From Microlunatus capsulatus (lineage in GTDB: Bacteria; Actinomycetota; Actinomycetes; Propionibacteriales; Propionibacteriaceae): DNA of 64,000 bases. Position 1 is the first letter of the stretch; each line of letters starts with the position of its first letter. This document shows, piece by piece, positions 10,831-20,511 of this stretch. The notes beneath the pieces are model-generated. The model saw only the letters and a program-made list of their open reading frames with translations. It did no database searches and was not told where the DNA came from. The stretch lies in contig NZ_JAGIOB010000001.1 in the NCBI RefSeq assembly GCF_017876495.1, positions 992,001-1,056,000 of the forward strand, given 5' to 3'. A program made the position numbers and the translations under genes.

Positions 10831-11704
10831 GGACGTGCGGGGCGATCTCGGCGTAGATCTTCGGCCCGATCCCGTCCACCTCCTGCAGCTCCTCGACCCG
10901 GCTGAACCGGCCGTGCTCGTCGCGCCAGGCCACGATCTTCGTGGCGGTGACCGGGCCGACCCCGGGCAGCTCCTCGAGCTGGGTGGCGTCGGCGCGGTTG
11001 AGGTCGAGGACCGCACCCCCGTCGTCGCTGCCGCTCGGCCCGCCGGCACCGCCCGTCCCGGAGGTCCCGCCGGTGCTGCCCCGCACCTCCCCGTCCGGGT
11101 CGTCGCGGGTGCCGATCACCACCTGCTGGCCGTCGGTGAGCAGCTGGGCGAGGTTGAGGTCGCCCGGGTCGGCCGTGCGGGTGAAGCCGCCCGCCGCGTC
11201 GACGGCGTCCTGCACCCGGGCCGGCGCCAGCAGCCGCACCAGCCCGGGACGGCGGACCGCCCCCAGCACGTGCACCACGAGCTCCGCGGCTGGGGTGACC
11301 GCGCCGCTCGCGCCTCCCGACGTCGGCGCGGCGGTCGGCACGGGGGTGGACGGTCCTGTCCCGGAGGGGGCCGGACCCTCGGTGACGACCACCGGCGGGG
11401 TCCCGGGCGCCGCCAGCGCGACCGGCCGGGCCCGGACGAGCGTCCAGCCCGCGACCAGCACCCCGAGCAGGAGGACGACGACCACCACCCCGAGGTGCGC
11501 GCGGCCGAAGCGCCGCGGCTCGGGCAGCTCGTCGGGCACCGGCTCCGGCCGGGGGTCCGGCGGCACCGCCGGGCTCTCCGCACCCGCCGTCCCGGCTTCT
11601 GGATCCTCCGCCGCCCGCCGCGGGGCGTCCTCGGCCAGCAGCCGCGCCAGCCGTTCGCTGACGGCCTGCAGCAGGAGCGGGTCGGGGTCTCCTCGTCTGG
11701 CCAC
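10823..11704 (-). CDS. comEA: ComEA-like DNA-binding competence protein
   Basis: A 293-residue membrane-anchored DNA receptor. A cytoplasmic N-tail with acidic/Pro stretch is followed by one membrane helix (about 71-92), a Pro/Thr-rich linker, an SLBB domain (about 140-198: VHVLGAVRRPGLVRL ... VQDAVDAAGGF), a Gly/Ser linker and a C-terminal double helix-hairpin-helix (LNRADATQLEELPGVGPVTA ... VDGIGPKIYAEI) that binds duplex DNA. It forms an operon with comEC. With the tad pilus further along, the window holds part of a plausible DNA-uptake machine, although competence is not demonstrated by sequence. Confidence 0.93.
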   Translation of the reverse strand: MARRGDPDPLLLQAVSERLARLLAEDAPRRAAEDPEAGTAGAESPAVPPDPRPEPVPDELPEPRRFGRAHLGVVVVVLLLGVLVAGWTLVRARPVALAAPGTPPVVVTEGPAPSGTGPSTPVPTAAPTSGGASGAVTPAAELVVHVLGAVRRPGLVRLLAPARVQDAVDAAGGFTRTADPGDLNLAQLLTDGQQVVIGTRDDPDGEVRGSTGGTSGTGGAGGPSGSDDGGAVLDLNRADATQLEELPGVGPVTATKIVAWRDEHGRFSRVEELQEVDGIGPKIYAEIAPHVRV

Positions 11705-11790
11705 GCCGTGATCCTCGGCACGGGCGCGGCGGACGGCTCACCGGGCCGGGCGGCTGTGGACGGGGCCGCCGGCCGCCCTGGGGACAGCGC

Positions 11791-12645
11791 TCAGACGGCC
11801 GGGGAGACCACGACGCCGACGGTGCCCGGCCCGACGTGCACGGCCAGCACGGCGCTCAGCTCGCTGACCAGCACCGAACCGCCCGGGCGCTGCTCCCGGA
11901 GGGCGTCGGCCAGCCGCTCGGCGGCGGCGGCGTTGTCGAGGTGGTGGACGGCGACGTCGACGACGTGCCCGGCGTCGACGCCGGCCCGCACCGCGCCGGC
12001 GGCCAGCTGCTCGAGCCGGCTGAGCGCGCGGGCGCTGGTCCGCACCCGCTCGAAGGGCCGGATGGCGCCGTCGGCGACCGTCAGCAGCGGCTTGACCGCC
12101 AGGGCGGTGCCGAGCACCGCGGTCGCCGCGCTGACCCGGCCGCCGCGCCGCAGGTGGACGAGGTCGTCGACGCAGAACCACGTGCTGGTGGCGGCCGCCC
12201 GCCGGCTCGCCGCCGCGGCCACGGCGTCGAGGTCACCGCCGTCGCGGGCGGACCCGGCCGCCGCGAGCGCCGCGAACCCGGTCGCCATCGCCGCGCCCCG
12301 GCTGTCGACGACGCGGACCGGCACCGAGGCCCCGCGCGCGGCCACCTCGGCGGCCTGGGCCGTCCCGGAGATCCCGCCGCTGAGGTGCACGGAGACGACG
12401 CCGGTGCAGCCGCCCGCCGCCAGCTCGGCGTAGGCGGCGGCCACCACCTCGGGCGTCGGGCGGGAGGTGCTGACGCGGCGCCCGGCCCGCAGGGCGGCGG
12501 CCACCTCGGCGGCGTCGACCTCCCCCTCGGGGCGGCTGCGGCCGTCGATGACGACCTGCAGCGGGATCACGCGGACGTCGGCGCGCTCGGCCTGCCGCGG
12601 GGCGAACGACGACGTAGAGTCGGTCACCACCGCGACGCCAGGCAT
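11791..12645 (-). CDS. DegV family fatty-acid-binding protein
   Basis: A 284-residue DegV/FakB-type protein. These proteins bind a fatty acid and, in species with FakA, present it for phosphorylation. N-terminal VAVVTDSTSSF, TSRPTPE, VHLSGGISGTAQ and the VVDSRGAAMATGF segment are family hallmarks; no FakA (DhaK-like) gene is in the window. ATG 12645 is chosen over GTG 12651 because a -10 box (TAGGCT, 12652-12657) lies exactly six bases upstream, implying a leaderless mRNA. Confidence 0.9.
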   Translation of the reverse strand: MPGVAVVTDSTSSFAPRQAERADVRVIPLQVVIDGRSRPEGEVDAAEVAAALRAGRRVSTSRPTPEVVAAAYAELAAGGCTGVVSVHLSGGISGTAQAAEVAARGASVPVRVVDSRGAAMATGFAALAAAGSARDGGDLDAVAAAASRRAAATSTWFCVDDLVHLRRGGRVSAATAVLGTALAVKPLLTVADGAIRPFERVRTSARALSRLEQLAAGAVRAGVDAGHVVDVAVHHLDNAAAAERLADALREQRPGGSVLVSELSAVLAVHVGPGTVGVVVSPAV

Positions 12646-12657
12646 CTGCACAGCCTA
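12646..12657 (-). promoter_or_regulatory. leaderless promoter -10 box for the DegV gene
   Basis: TAGGCT on the minus strand (12657-12652) followed after six bases by ATG 12645. The same spacing recurs at several starts in this window, supporting transcription beginning at the start codon. Confidence 0.5.
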
Positions 12658-12738
12658 GGGCCGCGGTCGGAGGCAGGCCGCGCGGCGGGGCGCGGCGGCA
12701 GGGTGACCGCGGGGCCGGTCGGCGAGGGAAGCAGGTAC

Positions 12739-13698
12739 GTGGACGGACGGGACCGGCGGGTGTGGCGGGCGGCGCCCGGGACGCTCGCGGTGGTCGTCGT
12801 CTTCATGGTCGTCGCGGCCGTGCCCGTGCCCCTGCTGGCCTACCTGATCTGGGCCGACGACCGCGGCTGGGTGACCCCGGCGCTGCTCGCGGCCCTCAGC
12901 GTCGTCGCCCTGGCCTACGCCTGGCGCTTCGGGCTGCACCCCCGGCTGCGGGCCGAGCCCGACGGCGTCACCGTGGTCAACCCGTTCTCGGTGCACCGGT
13001 TCGCCTGGGACGACCTCCGGGTGATCGCCCCCGGCGAGAACGGGCTGGTGCTAGCCACCGTCGAGCACCGCGCGGAGGCGTGGTGCGTGCAGAAGTCCAA
13101 CCGCTCCGCGCGGAAGGGGCGCCTCACCCGCGCCGACCGGGTCACCGCCGAGCTGTTCACGCTGCTGGAGGAGCACGACCCGCCGCTGGAGGACGAGGAG
13201 ACCGGGCTGCGGATCCGGCGCGCCCGTCCCGACGAGAGCCGGGTGCTGACCCGGCTGGAGCGGGCCGCGAGCGAGGAGGCGCTCCGCCACGTCTTCCCGC
13301 CCGACCGCTACCCCTACCCCGTCGCCGAGGTGACCCGGCGCTGGCGCCGGCTGCTGCGCGACCCGCAGCTCCGCGTCGTCCTGCTGGAGAAGGAGGGCGA
13401 GCCCGTCGGCTTCGTCGCCTTCGACGAGACGACGGTGCGCCACCTGGGCGTCGTGCCCGACCACACCCGGCGCGGCTACGGAACGGCGCTGCTGGAGTTC
13501 GCCACCACCGAGGTCTTCGACGGCGGCGCCGTCCGCGCCGGGCTCTGGGTGCTCGAGGGCAACGAGGCAGCCCGGGCCTTCTACCGGGCGGAGGGCTGGA
13601 CCGAGACCAGCGACCGCCGCCCGTGCGAGTTCCCGCCCGCTCCCGTCGAGCTGCGGATGGAGCGGCGCAACCCTGCCGCCCCCCGCCGGGGCCGCTGA
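12739..13698 (+). CDS. fusion of bacterial PH-like membrane domain and GNAT acetyltransferase
   Basis: A 319-residue protein with two parts. Residues 1-130 resemble actinobacterial bPH_6-type proteins: two membrane helices (about 12-60) and a PH-like strand pattern (LRAEPDGVTVVNPFSVHRFAWDD). Residues about 150-310 are a GNAT domain with LGVVPDHTRRGYGTALL (acetyl-CoA pyrophosphate loop) and LWVLEGNEAARAFYRAEGW. The frame is uninterrupted between them. Start GTG 12739 has GAGGGAAGCAGG upstream; GTG 12703 is possible. It suggests a membrane-tethered acetyltransferase; substrate unknown. Confidence 0.8.
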   Translation: MDGRDRRVWRAAPGTLAVVVVFMVVAAVPVPLLAYLIWADDRGWVTPALLAALSVVALAYAWRFGLHPRLRAEPDGVTVVNPFSVHRFAWDDLRVIAPGENGLVLATVEHRAEAWCVQKSNRSARKGRLTRADRVTAELFTLLEEHDPPLEDEETGLRIRRARPDESRVLTRLERAASEEALRHVFPPDRYPYPVAEVTRRWRRLLRDPQLRVVLLEKEGEPVGFVAFDETTVRHLGVVPDHTRRGYGTALLEFATTEVFDGGAVRAGLWVLEGNEAARAFYRAEGWTETSDRRPCEFPPAPVELRMERRNPAAPRRGR

Positions 13699-13700
13699 GC

Positions 13701-14726
13701 GTGCCCGGTCGCACGGCGACCCGCCCCGCCGCCGGTCCCGCCTGGGACACCGTCGAGCCCGGCCGGCGCGGCCAGTCGGCGCTGGTGACCGCCGCCGTGC
13801 TGCTCGGCGTGCCCGGCCTGGTCCTCACCGGGATGCGGGTGCTGCCGCCGGCCGACGACGCCGCGGCCCTGGTCGCCTCCTTCGTCCCCTACGCCATCCC
13901 GCTGCTGGGCCTCGCGCTCGGCTGCCTGCTGGTCGCCCTGGTGCGTGCCCGCCGCCGGGCGCGGATGGCCGTCCCGCTCGCCGTCGTCGCCGTGCTGCTG
14001 GCGGCGCAGCTGAGCTGGCAGCTCCCCTACCTCGTGCCCGACGACCGCCCGGTGGTGGGGCCGGCCTTCGGCCTGCTGAGCCTCAACACCTACAAGGGCG
14101 AGGCCGACCCCGACCAGGTGCTGGCCGCCACCTCGCGGGCCGATGTCGTCGTCCTGGTCGAGGTGACCCCGGCCCTGGTCAGCGCGCTCGACGCCCGGGG
14201 CTGGCGCGACCGCTTCCCCTTCGACGCCGGCGCCTCGGGCGGCGCGGTCGCCAACACGGTCGTCTTCTCCCGCTACCCGCTGAGCGGCAGCCGCCAGTTC
14301 GGGTCCGGCTCCTTCGACCAGTGGGCCACCACCGTCGACGTCCCCGGCACCGGTCCCGTCGCCCTCGTCGCCGTGCACCCCTGCAACCCCTACTGCGGCG
14401 AGGGCCGCTGGGCCCGCGAGCACGAGGACCTCCGGCGCGTGGTGGCCGCCGAGCTGGACCGCCCGCTGGTCGTCGCCGGGGACTTCAACGCCGTCGTCGA
14501 CCACGGCCCGATGCAGCAGCTGCACCGGCTGGGCCTGCGCAGCGCGGCCGACCTGCTGGGCACCGGATGGGCGCCCACCTACCCGGCCGGCCGGGCGCTG
14601 CCGCCGCTGCTGGCCATCGACCACGTCCTCGTCGACCCCGCGCTGGCCGTCGCCGACCTCGAGCGCGTCCCCGTCGACGGCACCGACCACCTGGGCCTGC
14701 TCGCCCACGTCGGGCGGTCCTCGTGA
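13701..14726 (+). CDS. membrane-anchored endonuclease/exonuclease/phosphatase family protein (copy 1)
   Basis: A 341-residue protein. Three hydrophobic helices in the first 115 residues are followed by an EEP-fold domain: LLSLNTYKGEAD (metal/catalytic Asn), VVLVEVTP (metal Glu), VAVHPCNPY, VVAGDFNAVVDH (catalytic Asp/Asn) and IDHVLVD ... GTDHLGLLA (catalytic His). The catalytic domain is probably outside the cell; targets of this family include nucleic acids and phospho-lipids. GTG 13701 lies two bases after the previous stop. Its stop overlaps the next start (GTGA). Confidence 0.87.
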   Translation: MPGRTATRPAAGPAWDTVEPGRRGQSALVTAAVLLGVPGLVLTGMRVLPPADDAAALVASFVPYAIPLLGLALGCLLVALVRARRRARMAVPLAVVAVLLAAQLSWQLPYLVPDDRPVVGPAFGLLSLNTYKGEADPDQVLAATSRADVVVLVEVTPALVSALDARGWRDRFPFDAGASGGAVANTVVFSRYPLSGSRQFGSGSFDQWATTVDVPGTGPVALVAVHPCNPYCGEGRWAREHEDLRRVVAAELDRPLVVAGDFNAVVDHGPMQQLHRLGLRSAADLLGTGWAPTYPAGRALPPLLAIDHVLVDPALAVADLERVPVDGTDHLGLLAHVGRSS

Positions 14727-15712
14727 GCGCCCGGGGCGTGGCCGCCAGCCTGAGCACCGCCGTCGGGGGGCTCGCCCTCGCCGTCGGGGCCGGCACCACG
14801 CTGGCCCGGCTGCTGCCCGGCGTGCCCGGCGTCGCGCCCGACACCTGGGCGATGGTCACCTCGTTCACCGACGCCGGCGCGCTGGCCTACCTGGTCGCGC
14901 TGCTGGGGCTGGGCGGCGCCGTGCTGCTGCGGCACCACCGCGCCCGGCTGGCGGCCGGGGTGCTCGCGCTGGTCCTTGCCACCGTCCACCTGACCTGGCT
15001 GGTGCCCGGCTGGGTCGCCGACGACCGCCCGGCGGCCGGGACGGGCCGGCTGACGGTGCTGGCGCAGAACATGCTCTTCGGCGGCGCCGACCCCGGCGCC
15101 CTGGTTGCGGCCGCCGCCGACGCCGACGTGCTGGTGCTGACCGAGGTCACCGAGCCGGCCCGGCTGGCCCTGGAGGCGGCCGGCATCGGCGAGCGGTTCC
15201 CCCACGAGGCCGGCGACGGCTCGCTGCCGCGGTCCGGACCCTCGGGCACCCACGTCTACAGCCGGTTCCCGCTGAGCGCCGAGGGACCGCTGGACGCGCG
15301 GATCGGCGACCACCACTGGCGGGCCGACGTCGCCGTGCCCGGGCTGGGCGCGGTCACGGTCGTGGCCGTCCACCCCCAGCGCCCCGTGCGCGGGGGCGAC
15401 GACTGGGCCGGTGAGCAGGAGCAGGTGCGGCGGGCGCTGCCGCGCACCCGGGCCGTCATCGCCGGCGACTTCAACGCCGTCGACGCCCACCCGACGATGC
15501 GCCGCCTGCGGGCGGACGGCTTCCGCGACAGCGACGACCTGGTCGGCGCCGGCTGGAACCCCACCTACCCGGCGCAGGGCCTGGTGCCGCCGCTGATCGC
15601 CATCGACCACGTGCTGGTCACCGACGACCTGACGGCGACCGACTTCGGCACCGTCGACCTGCCGGGCACCGACCACCGCGGCGTGCTCGCGACCGTCGCC
15701 CTGCGCGGCTGA
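14723..15712 (+). CDS. membrane-anchored endonuclease/exonuclease/phosphatase family protein (copy 2)
   Basis: A 329-residue paralogue of the preceding gene in the same operon: three N-terminal membrane helices, then VLAQNMLFGGADP, VLVLTEVTE, VAVHPQRPV, VIAGDFNAVDAHP and IDHVLVT ... GTDHRGVLA. All EEP catalytic residues appear intact. Arrangement and motif spacing match copy 1, which indicates tandem duplication with divergence. GTG 14723 is set by the GTGA overlap. It ends at a long hairpin shared with convergent leuS. Confidence 0.87.
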   Translation: MSARGVAASLSTAVGGLALAVGAGTTLARLLPGVPGVAPDTWAMVTSFTDAGALAYLVALLGLGGAVLLRHHRARLAAGVLALVLATVHLTWLVPGWVADDRPAAGTGRLTVLAQNMLFGGADPGALVAAAADADVLVLTEVTEPARLALEAAGIGERFPHEAGDGSLPRSGPSGTHVYSRFPLSAEGPLDARIGDHHWRADVAVPGLGAVTVVAVHPQRPVRGGDDWAGEQEQVRRALPRTRAVIAGDFNAVDAHPTMRRLRADGFRDSDDLVGAGWNPTYPAQGLVPPLIAIDHVLVTDDLTATDFGTVDLPGTDHRGVLATVALRG

Positions 15713-15732
15713 GCCGCCCCGCGGCGAAGAGC

Positions 15733-15772
15733 GTGTGACCTCACGAGGTGATGTCACCTCACGAGGTCACAC
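15733..15772. terminator. long hairpin between convergent EEP gene and leuS
   Basis: Arms 15733-15751 and 15754-15772 (19 bases each, beginning GTGTGACCTC and ending GAGGTCACAC) pair except for two central bases. Each arm itself contains the small palindrome CCTCACGAGG, so the site is also a near-direct repeat. It serves both convergent genes. Confidence 0.65.
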
Positions 15773-15785
15773 GGTCCTGCCGCGA

Positions 15786-18311
<2,526 letters not shown>

Positions 18312-18355
18312 TGCTGCTCACTCCTCGGTCGCTCTCCGCGCCCGTTCCCGGGCAG

Positions 18356-18385
18356 AAAAAAACCCCCCGCCGGGTCGGCGCGAGG
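18356..18385 (-). terminator. intrinsic attenuator terminator upstream of leuS
   Basis: On the minus strand CCTCGCGCC, loop GACCC, GGCGGGGGG, then seven T (18362-18356). Stem of nine with one mismatch and one wobble. The only classic U-tract terminator I found; it lies inside the leader, 45 bases before the leuS ATG, which marks it as an attenuator rather than an end-of-gene terminator. Confidence 0.75.
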
Positions 18386-18390
18386 GGTGG

Positions 18391-18413
18391 CCGCGTAGGG
18401 ATCGCCTACGCGG
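18391..18413 (-). promoter_or_regulatory. attenuator hairpin following the leuS leader peptide
   Basis: Perfect 9-bp stem CCGCGTAGG / CCTACGCGG with a 5-nt loop, starting directly after the leader-peptide stop codon and ending five bases before the terminator stem. A ribosome at the end of the leader peptide would cover its first arm, the expected geometry for ribosome-controlled attenuation. Confidence 0.6.
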
Positions 18414-18437
18414 CTAGGCAAGGAGAGCGCGGTTCAT
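18414..18437 (-). CDS. leuS leader peptide MNRALLA
   Basis: A seven-codon frame, ATG AAC CGC GCT CTC CTT GCC TAG, with two adjacent leucine codons and a strong GGGAG ribosome site six bases upstream. Immediately downstream come a 9-bp hairpin and an intrinsic terminator. Starvation for charged tRNA-Leu would stall the ribosome on CTC-CTT. Leader-peptide attenuation by leucine is established for actinobacterial leu/ilv genes; applying it to this leuS is inference from the layout. Confidence 0.7.
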   Translation of the reverse strand: MNRALLA

Positions 18438-18560
18438 GTCTCCCATGCTAGACCAACGGCCCCGAGCGCTCGACCCCGTGGACGCCGCCCCGGGAGGGGC
18501 CCCGGAAAAAGTTCGGCGGAGCCTGTAACGAACCGCGGGCGCGTGGCGATGTGGGGGTTG

Positions 18561-18606
18561 GAAGTCGCGACCTACCTGAACCCCCGAGCAGGCAGGTCGC
18601 GACTTC
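18561..18606. terminator. hairpin terminator of the tad operon
   Basis: Arms 18561-18578 and 18589-18606 (18 bases, GAAGTCGCGACCT outermost) pair with one mismatch around a 10-nt loop. It lies just beyond the 3' end of the last tad gene on the minus strand. Bases 18438-18560 hold the leuS promoter region; no other gene is seen. Confidence 0.65.
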
Positions 18607-18652
18607 TCCTGCGTCCGGGGCCCTGCGAGGTCGTGGGCCTGAGCCCGGCGCC

Positions 18653-19549
18653 TCAGCTGAAGGCGGCCACGATGTCCATCACGGCCGGGCCCAGCAGCAC
18701 GATGAACAGCACCGGCAGGATGCAGAGCATCAGCGGGAAGATCACCTTGACGGGGATCTGCATCGCCTTCTCCTCCGCGCGCTGGCGGCGCTTCATCCGC
18801 ATCTCGGCCGCCTGCGTGCGCAGGACCTCGCCCACCGCGACGCCGTAGCGGTCGGCCTGGACCACGGCCCGGACGAAGCGTCGGAGGTCCACCACGTCCG
18901 TCCGTCCGGCCAGGCCCTCGTAGGCCTGCCGCCGCGACTGGCCGACCTGGATGTCCTGGAGGGTGCGCACCAGCTCCTCGGCCAAGGGGCCCTTCCCGTT
19001 CTGGCCAGCCTTGGCCATGGCGGCGTCGAACCCGAGGCCCGCCTCCACCGCGATGGTCATCTGGTCCAGGGTGTCGGCCAGCTCGAGCGCGATCTGCTGG
19101 CTGCGCTCCTGGGCGCGGCTGTGCAGCAGCAGCTCGGGGAGGAAGTAGCCGACGACGGTCAGCACGAGCGCGATCAGCACCGCCGTCGCGCCCGGCCGTG
19201 CGCTGAGGTAGAGAAGGCCGAGGCCGCCGAGGACCACGGGGGCCACGAGCTTGGCCACCAGCAGGCGCTCCAGCGGCCAGCCGGCGGGTCGCCCGGCGCG
19301 GCTGACCAGCCGCTCCAGCGTCCGCACCCGGCCGGCCGGGGTGAGCCTCCGCGCCAGCCCCAGCAGGGCACCGGGCCTGCCGTCGGCAGGAGCCGCGGCC
19401 GGGTCGTCGAGGCCCAGTCCCCGCTGGAGGTTGGCGAGGAGGGGTCGGTTCACCCGAGGTCGGGTCAGGAGCAGGAACGTGAGGGCGGCGACGCCGAGCG
19501 CGACCAGGACGACCGCGACGAGGGCGGCGGGCGGGAGGGAGGAGGGCAC
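18653..19549 (-). CDS. tadC: tad pilus assembly inner-membrane protein TadC (T2SSF family)
   Basis: A 298-residue type II secretion F-domain protein. One membrane helix near residue 10-30, two in the middle (about 105-140), then the cytoplasmic T2SSF core (LADTLDQMTIAVEAGLGFDAA, GRTDVVDLRRFVRAV, QADRYGVAVGEVL) and a closing helix (VIFPLMLCILPVLFIVLL). It pairs with TadB as the platform driven by the TadA ATPase. Start GTG 19549 has AGGAG upstream; it lies 12 bases after the tadB stop. Last gene of the locus. Confidence 0.93.
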   Translation of the reverse strand: MPSSLPPAALVAVVLVALGVAALTFLLLTRPRVNRPLLANLQRGLGLDDPAAAPADGRPGALLGLARRLTPAGRVRTLERLVSRAGRPAGWPLERLLVAKLVAPVVLGGLGLLYLSARPGATAVLIALVLTVVGYFLPELLLHSRAQERSQQIALELADTLDQMTIAVEAGLGFDAAMAKAGQNGKGPLAEELVRTLQDIQVGQSRRQAYEGLAGRTDVVDLRRFVRAVVQADRYGVAVGEVLRTQAAEMRMKRRQRAEEKAMQIPVKVIFPLMLCILPVLFIVLLGPAVMDIVAAFS

Positions 19550-19560
19550 GGTGCTCCTGC

Positions 19561-20511
19561 TCAGAACTTGACCTGGACGGTCTTGCGGAGCCAGAGACCG
19601 CCGACGACGAGCAGCACCGCGGCGACCACCAGCAGCGCGTAGCCGATCAGGTTCGACGTGAACCGGGCCAGGTAGGCGGGGTTGCTGAAGGCCAGGAAGC
19701 CGGCGACGCCGAAGGGCAGCGCCATCAGCACGAGGGCCGACAGCTTGCCCTCGGCGGCCAGCGCCTTGACCTGGCGACGGATGGCGTTGCGCTCGCGGAT
19801 CGTGTGGCTCACCCCGTCGAGCACCTCGGCGAGGTTGCCCCCCACCTCCCGGTTGATGGCGACGGCCTGGGTGACCCACGAGAAGTCCTCGCAGCTCATC
19901 CTCTCCGCCGCGTCGGCGAGCGCGGCGCCGAGCGGGCGGCCCACCCGGGTCTCGTTGATGATCCGGGCGAACTCCTCCGAGGACGGCTCCTCGGCCTCGG
20001 ACGCGACGGCGGCCAGCGCCTGCAGGAGGCTGTGGCCGGCCCGCAGGCTGCTGGACATCAGCTGGAGGCAGTCGTCCAGCTGGTCCGCGAACGCCCGTTC
20101 CCGCTTCGTCGTGAGGTTGGCCAGCACGACCCTCGCCACCACGGGCACGACCGCGGCCAGGAGGAGCCCCATGAGCGGCCCGGCGAGCACCTCCCCGAGG
20201 ACAGCGGCGACCGCCATGCCGACGAGGACCAGCAGCACCAGGTCGGCGAGCCGCATCCGGACGCCGGCCCGCTCCAGGGCGACGACCAGGCGCTGGCGCC
20301 ACCCGCCCCGGTGCAGGACGCCGTCGATGAGCGTGGTGGCCGCAGCCGTGGCCCCGGTCAGGGCGCCACCCGGCGCGGCGAGGTCCGGCCGGCGCCGGCC
20401 CAGCGGCAGCCGGACCGGGCGCGGGGCCACCAGGGTGACCACGGCGAGGAAGACCGCGGCCGCACAGGTGGCAAGCCCGAACCAGGCCGGCCAGGGCAGG
20501 GCGGGGATCAC
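19561..20511 (-). CDS. tadB: tad pilus assembly inner-membrane protein TadB (T2SSF family)
   Basis: A 316-residue platform protein of the Flp pilus. N-terminal helix, two central helices (about 90-130), T2SSF core with LDDCLQLMSSSLRAGHSLLQAL and FSWVTQAVAINREVGGNLAEVL, and a final helix (LIGYALLVVAAVLLVVGGLW). The ATG at 20511 overlaps the tadA stop (20508) by four bases, so translation is coupled. Paralogous to TadC. Confidence 0.93.
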   Translation of the reverse strand: MIPALPWPAWFGLATCAAAVFLAVVTLVAPRPVRLPLGRRRPDLAAPGGALTGATAAATTLIDGVLHRGGWRQRLVVALERAGVRMRLADLVLLVLVGMAVAAVLGEVLAGPLMGLLLAAVVPVVARVVLANLTTKRERAFADQLDDCLQLMSSSLRAGHSLLQALAAVASEAEEPSSEEFARIINETRVGRPLGAALADAAERMSCEDFSWVTQAVAINREVGGNLAEVLDGVSHTIRERNAIRRQVKALAAEGKLSALVLMALPFGVAGFLAFSNPAYLARFTSNLIGYALLVVAAVLLVVGGLWLRKTVQVKF

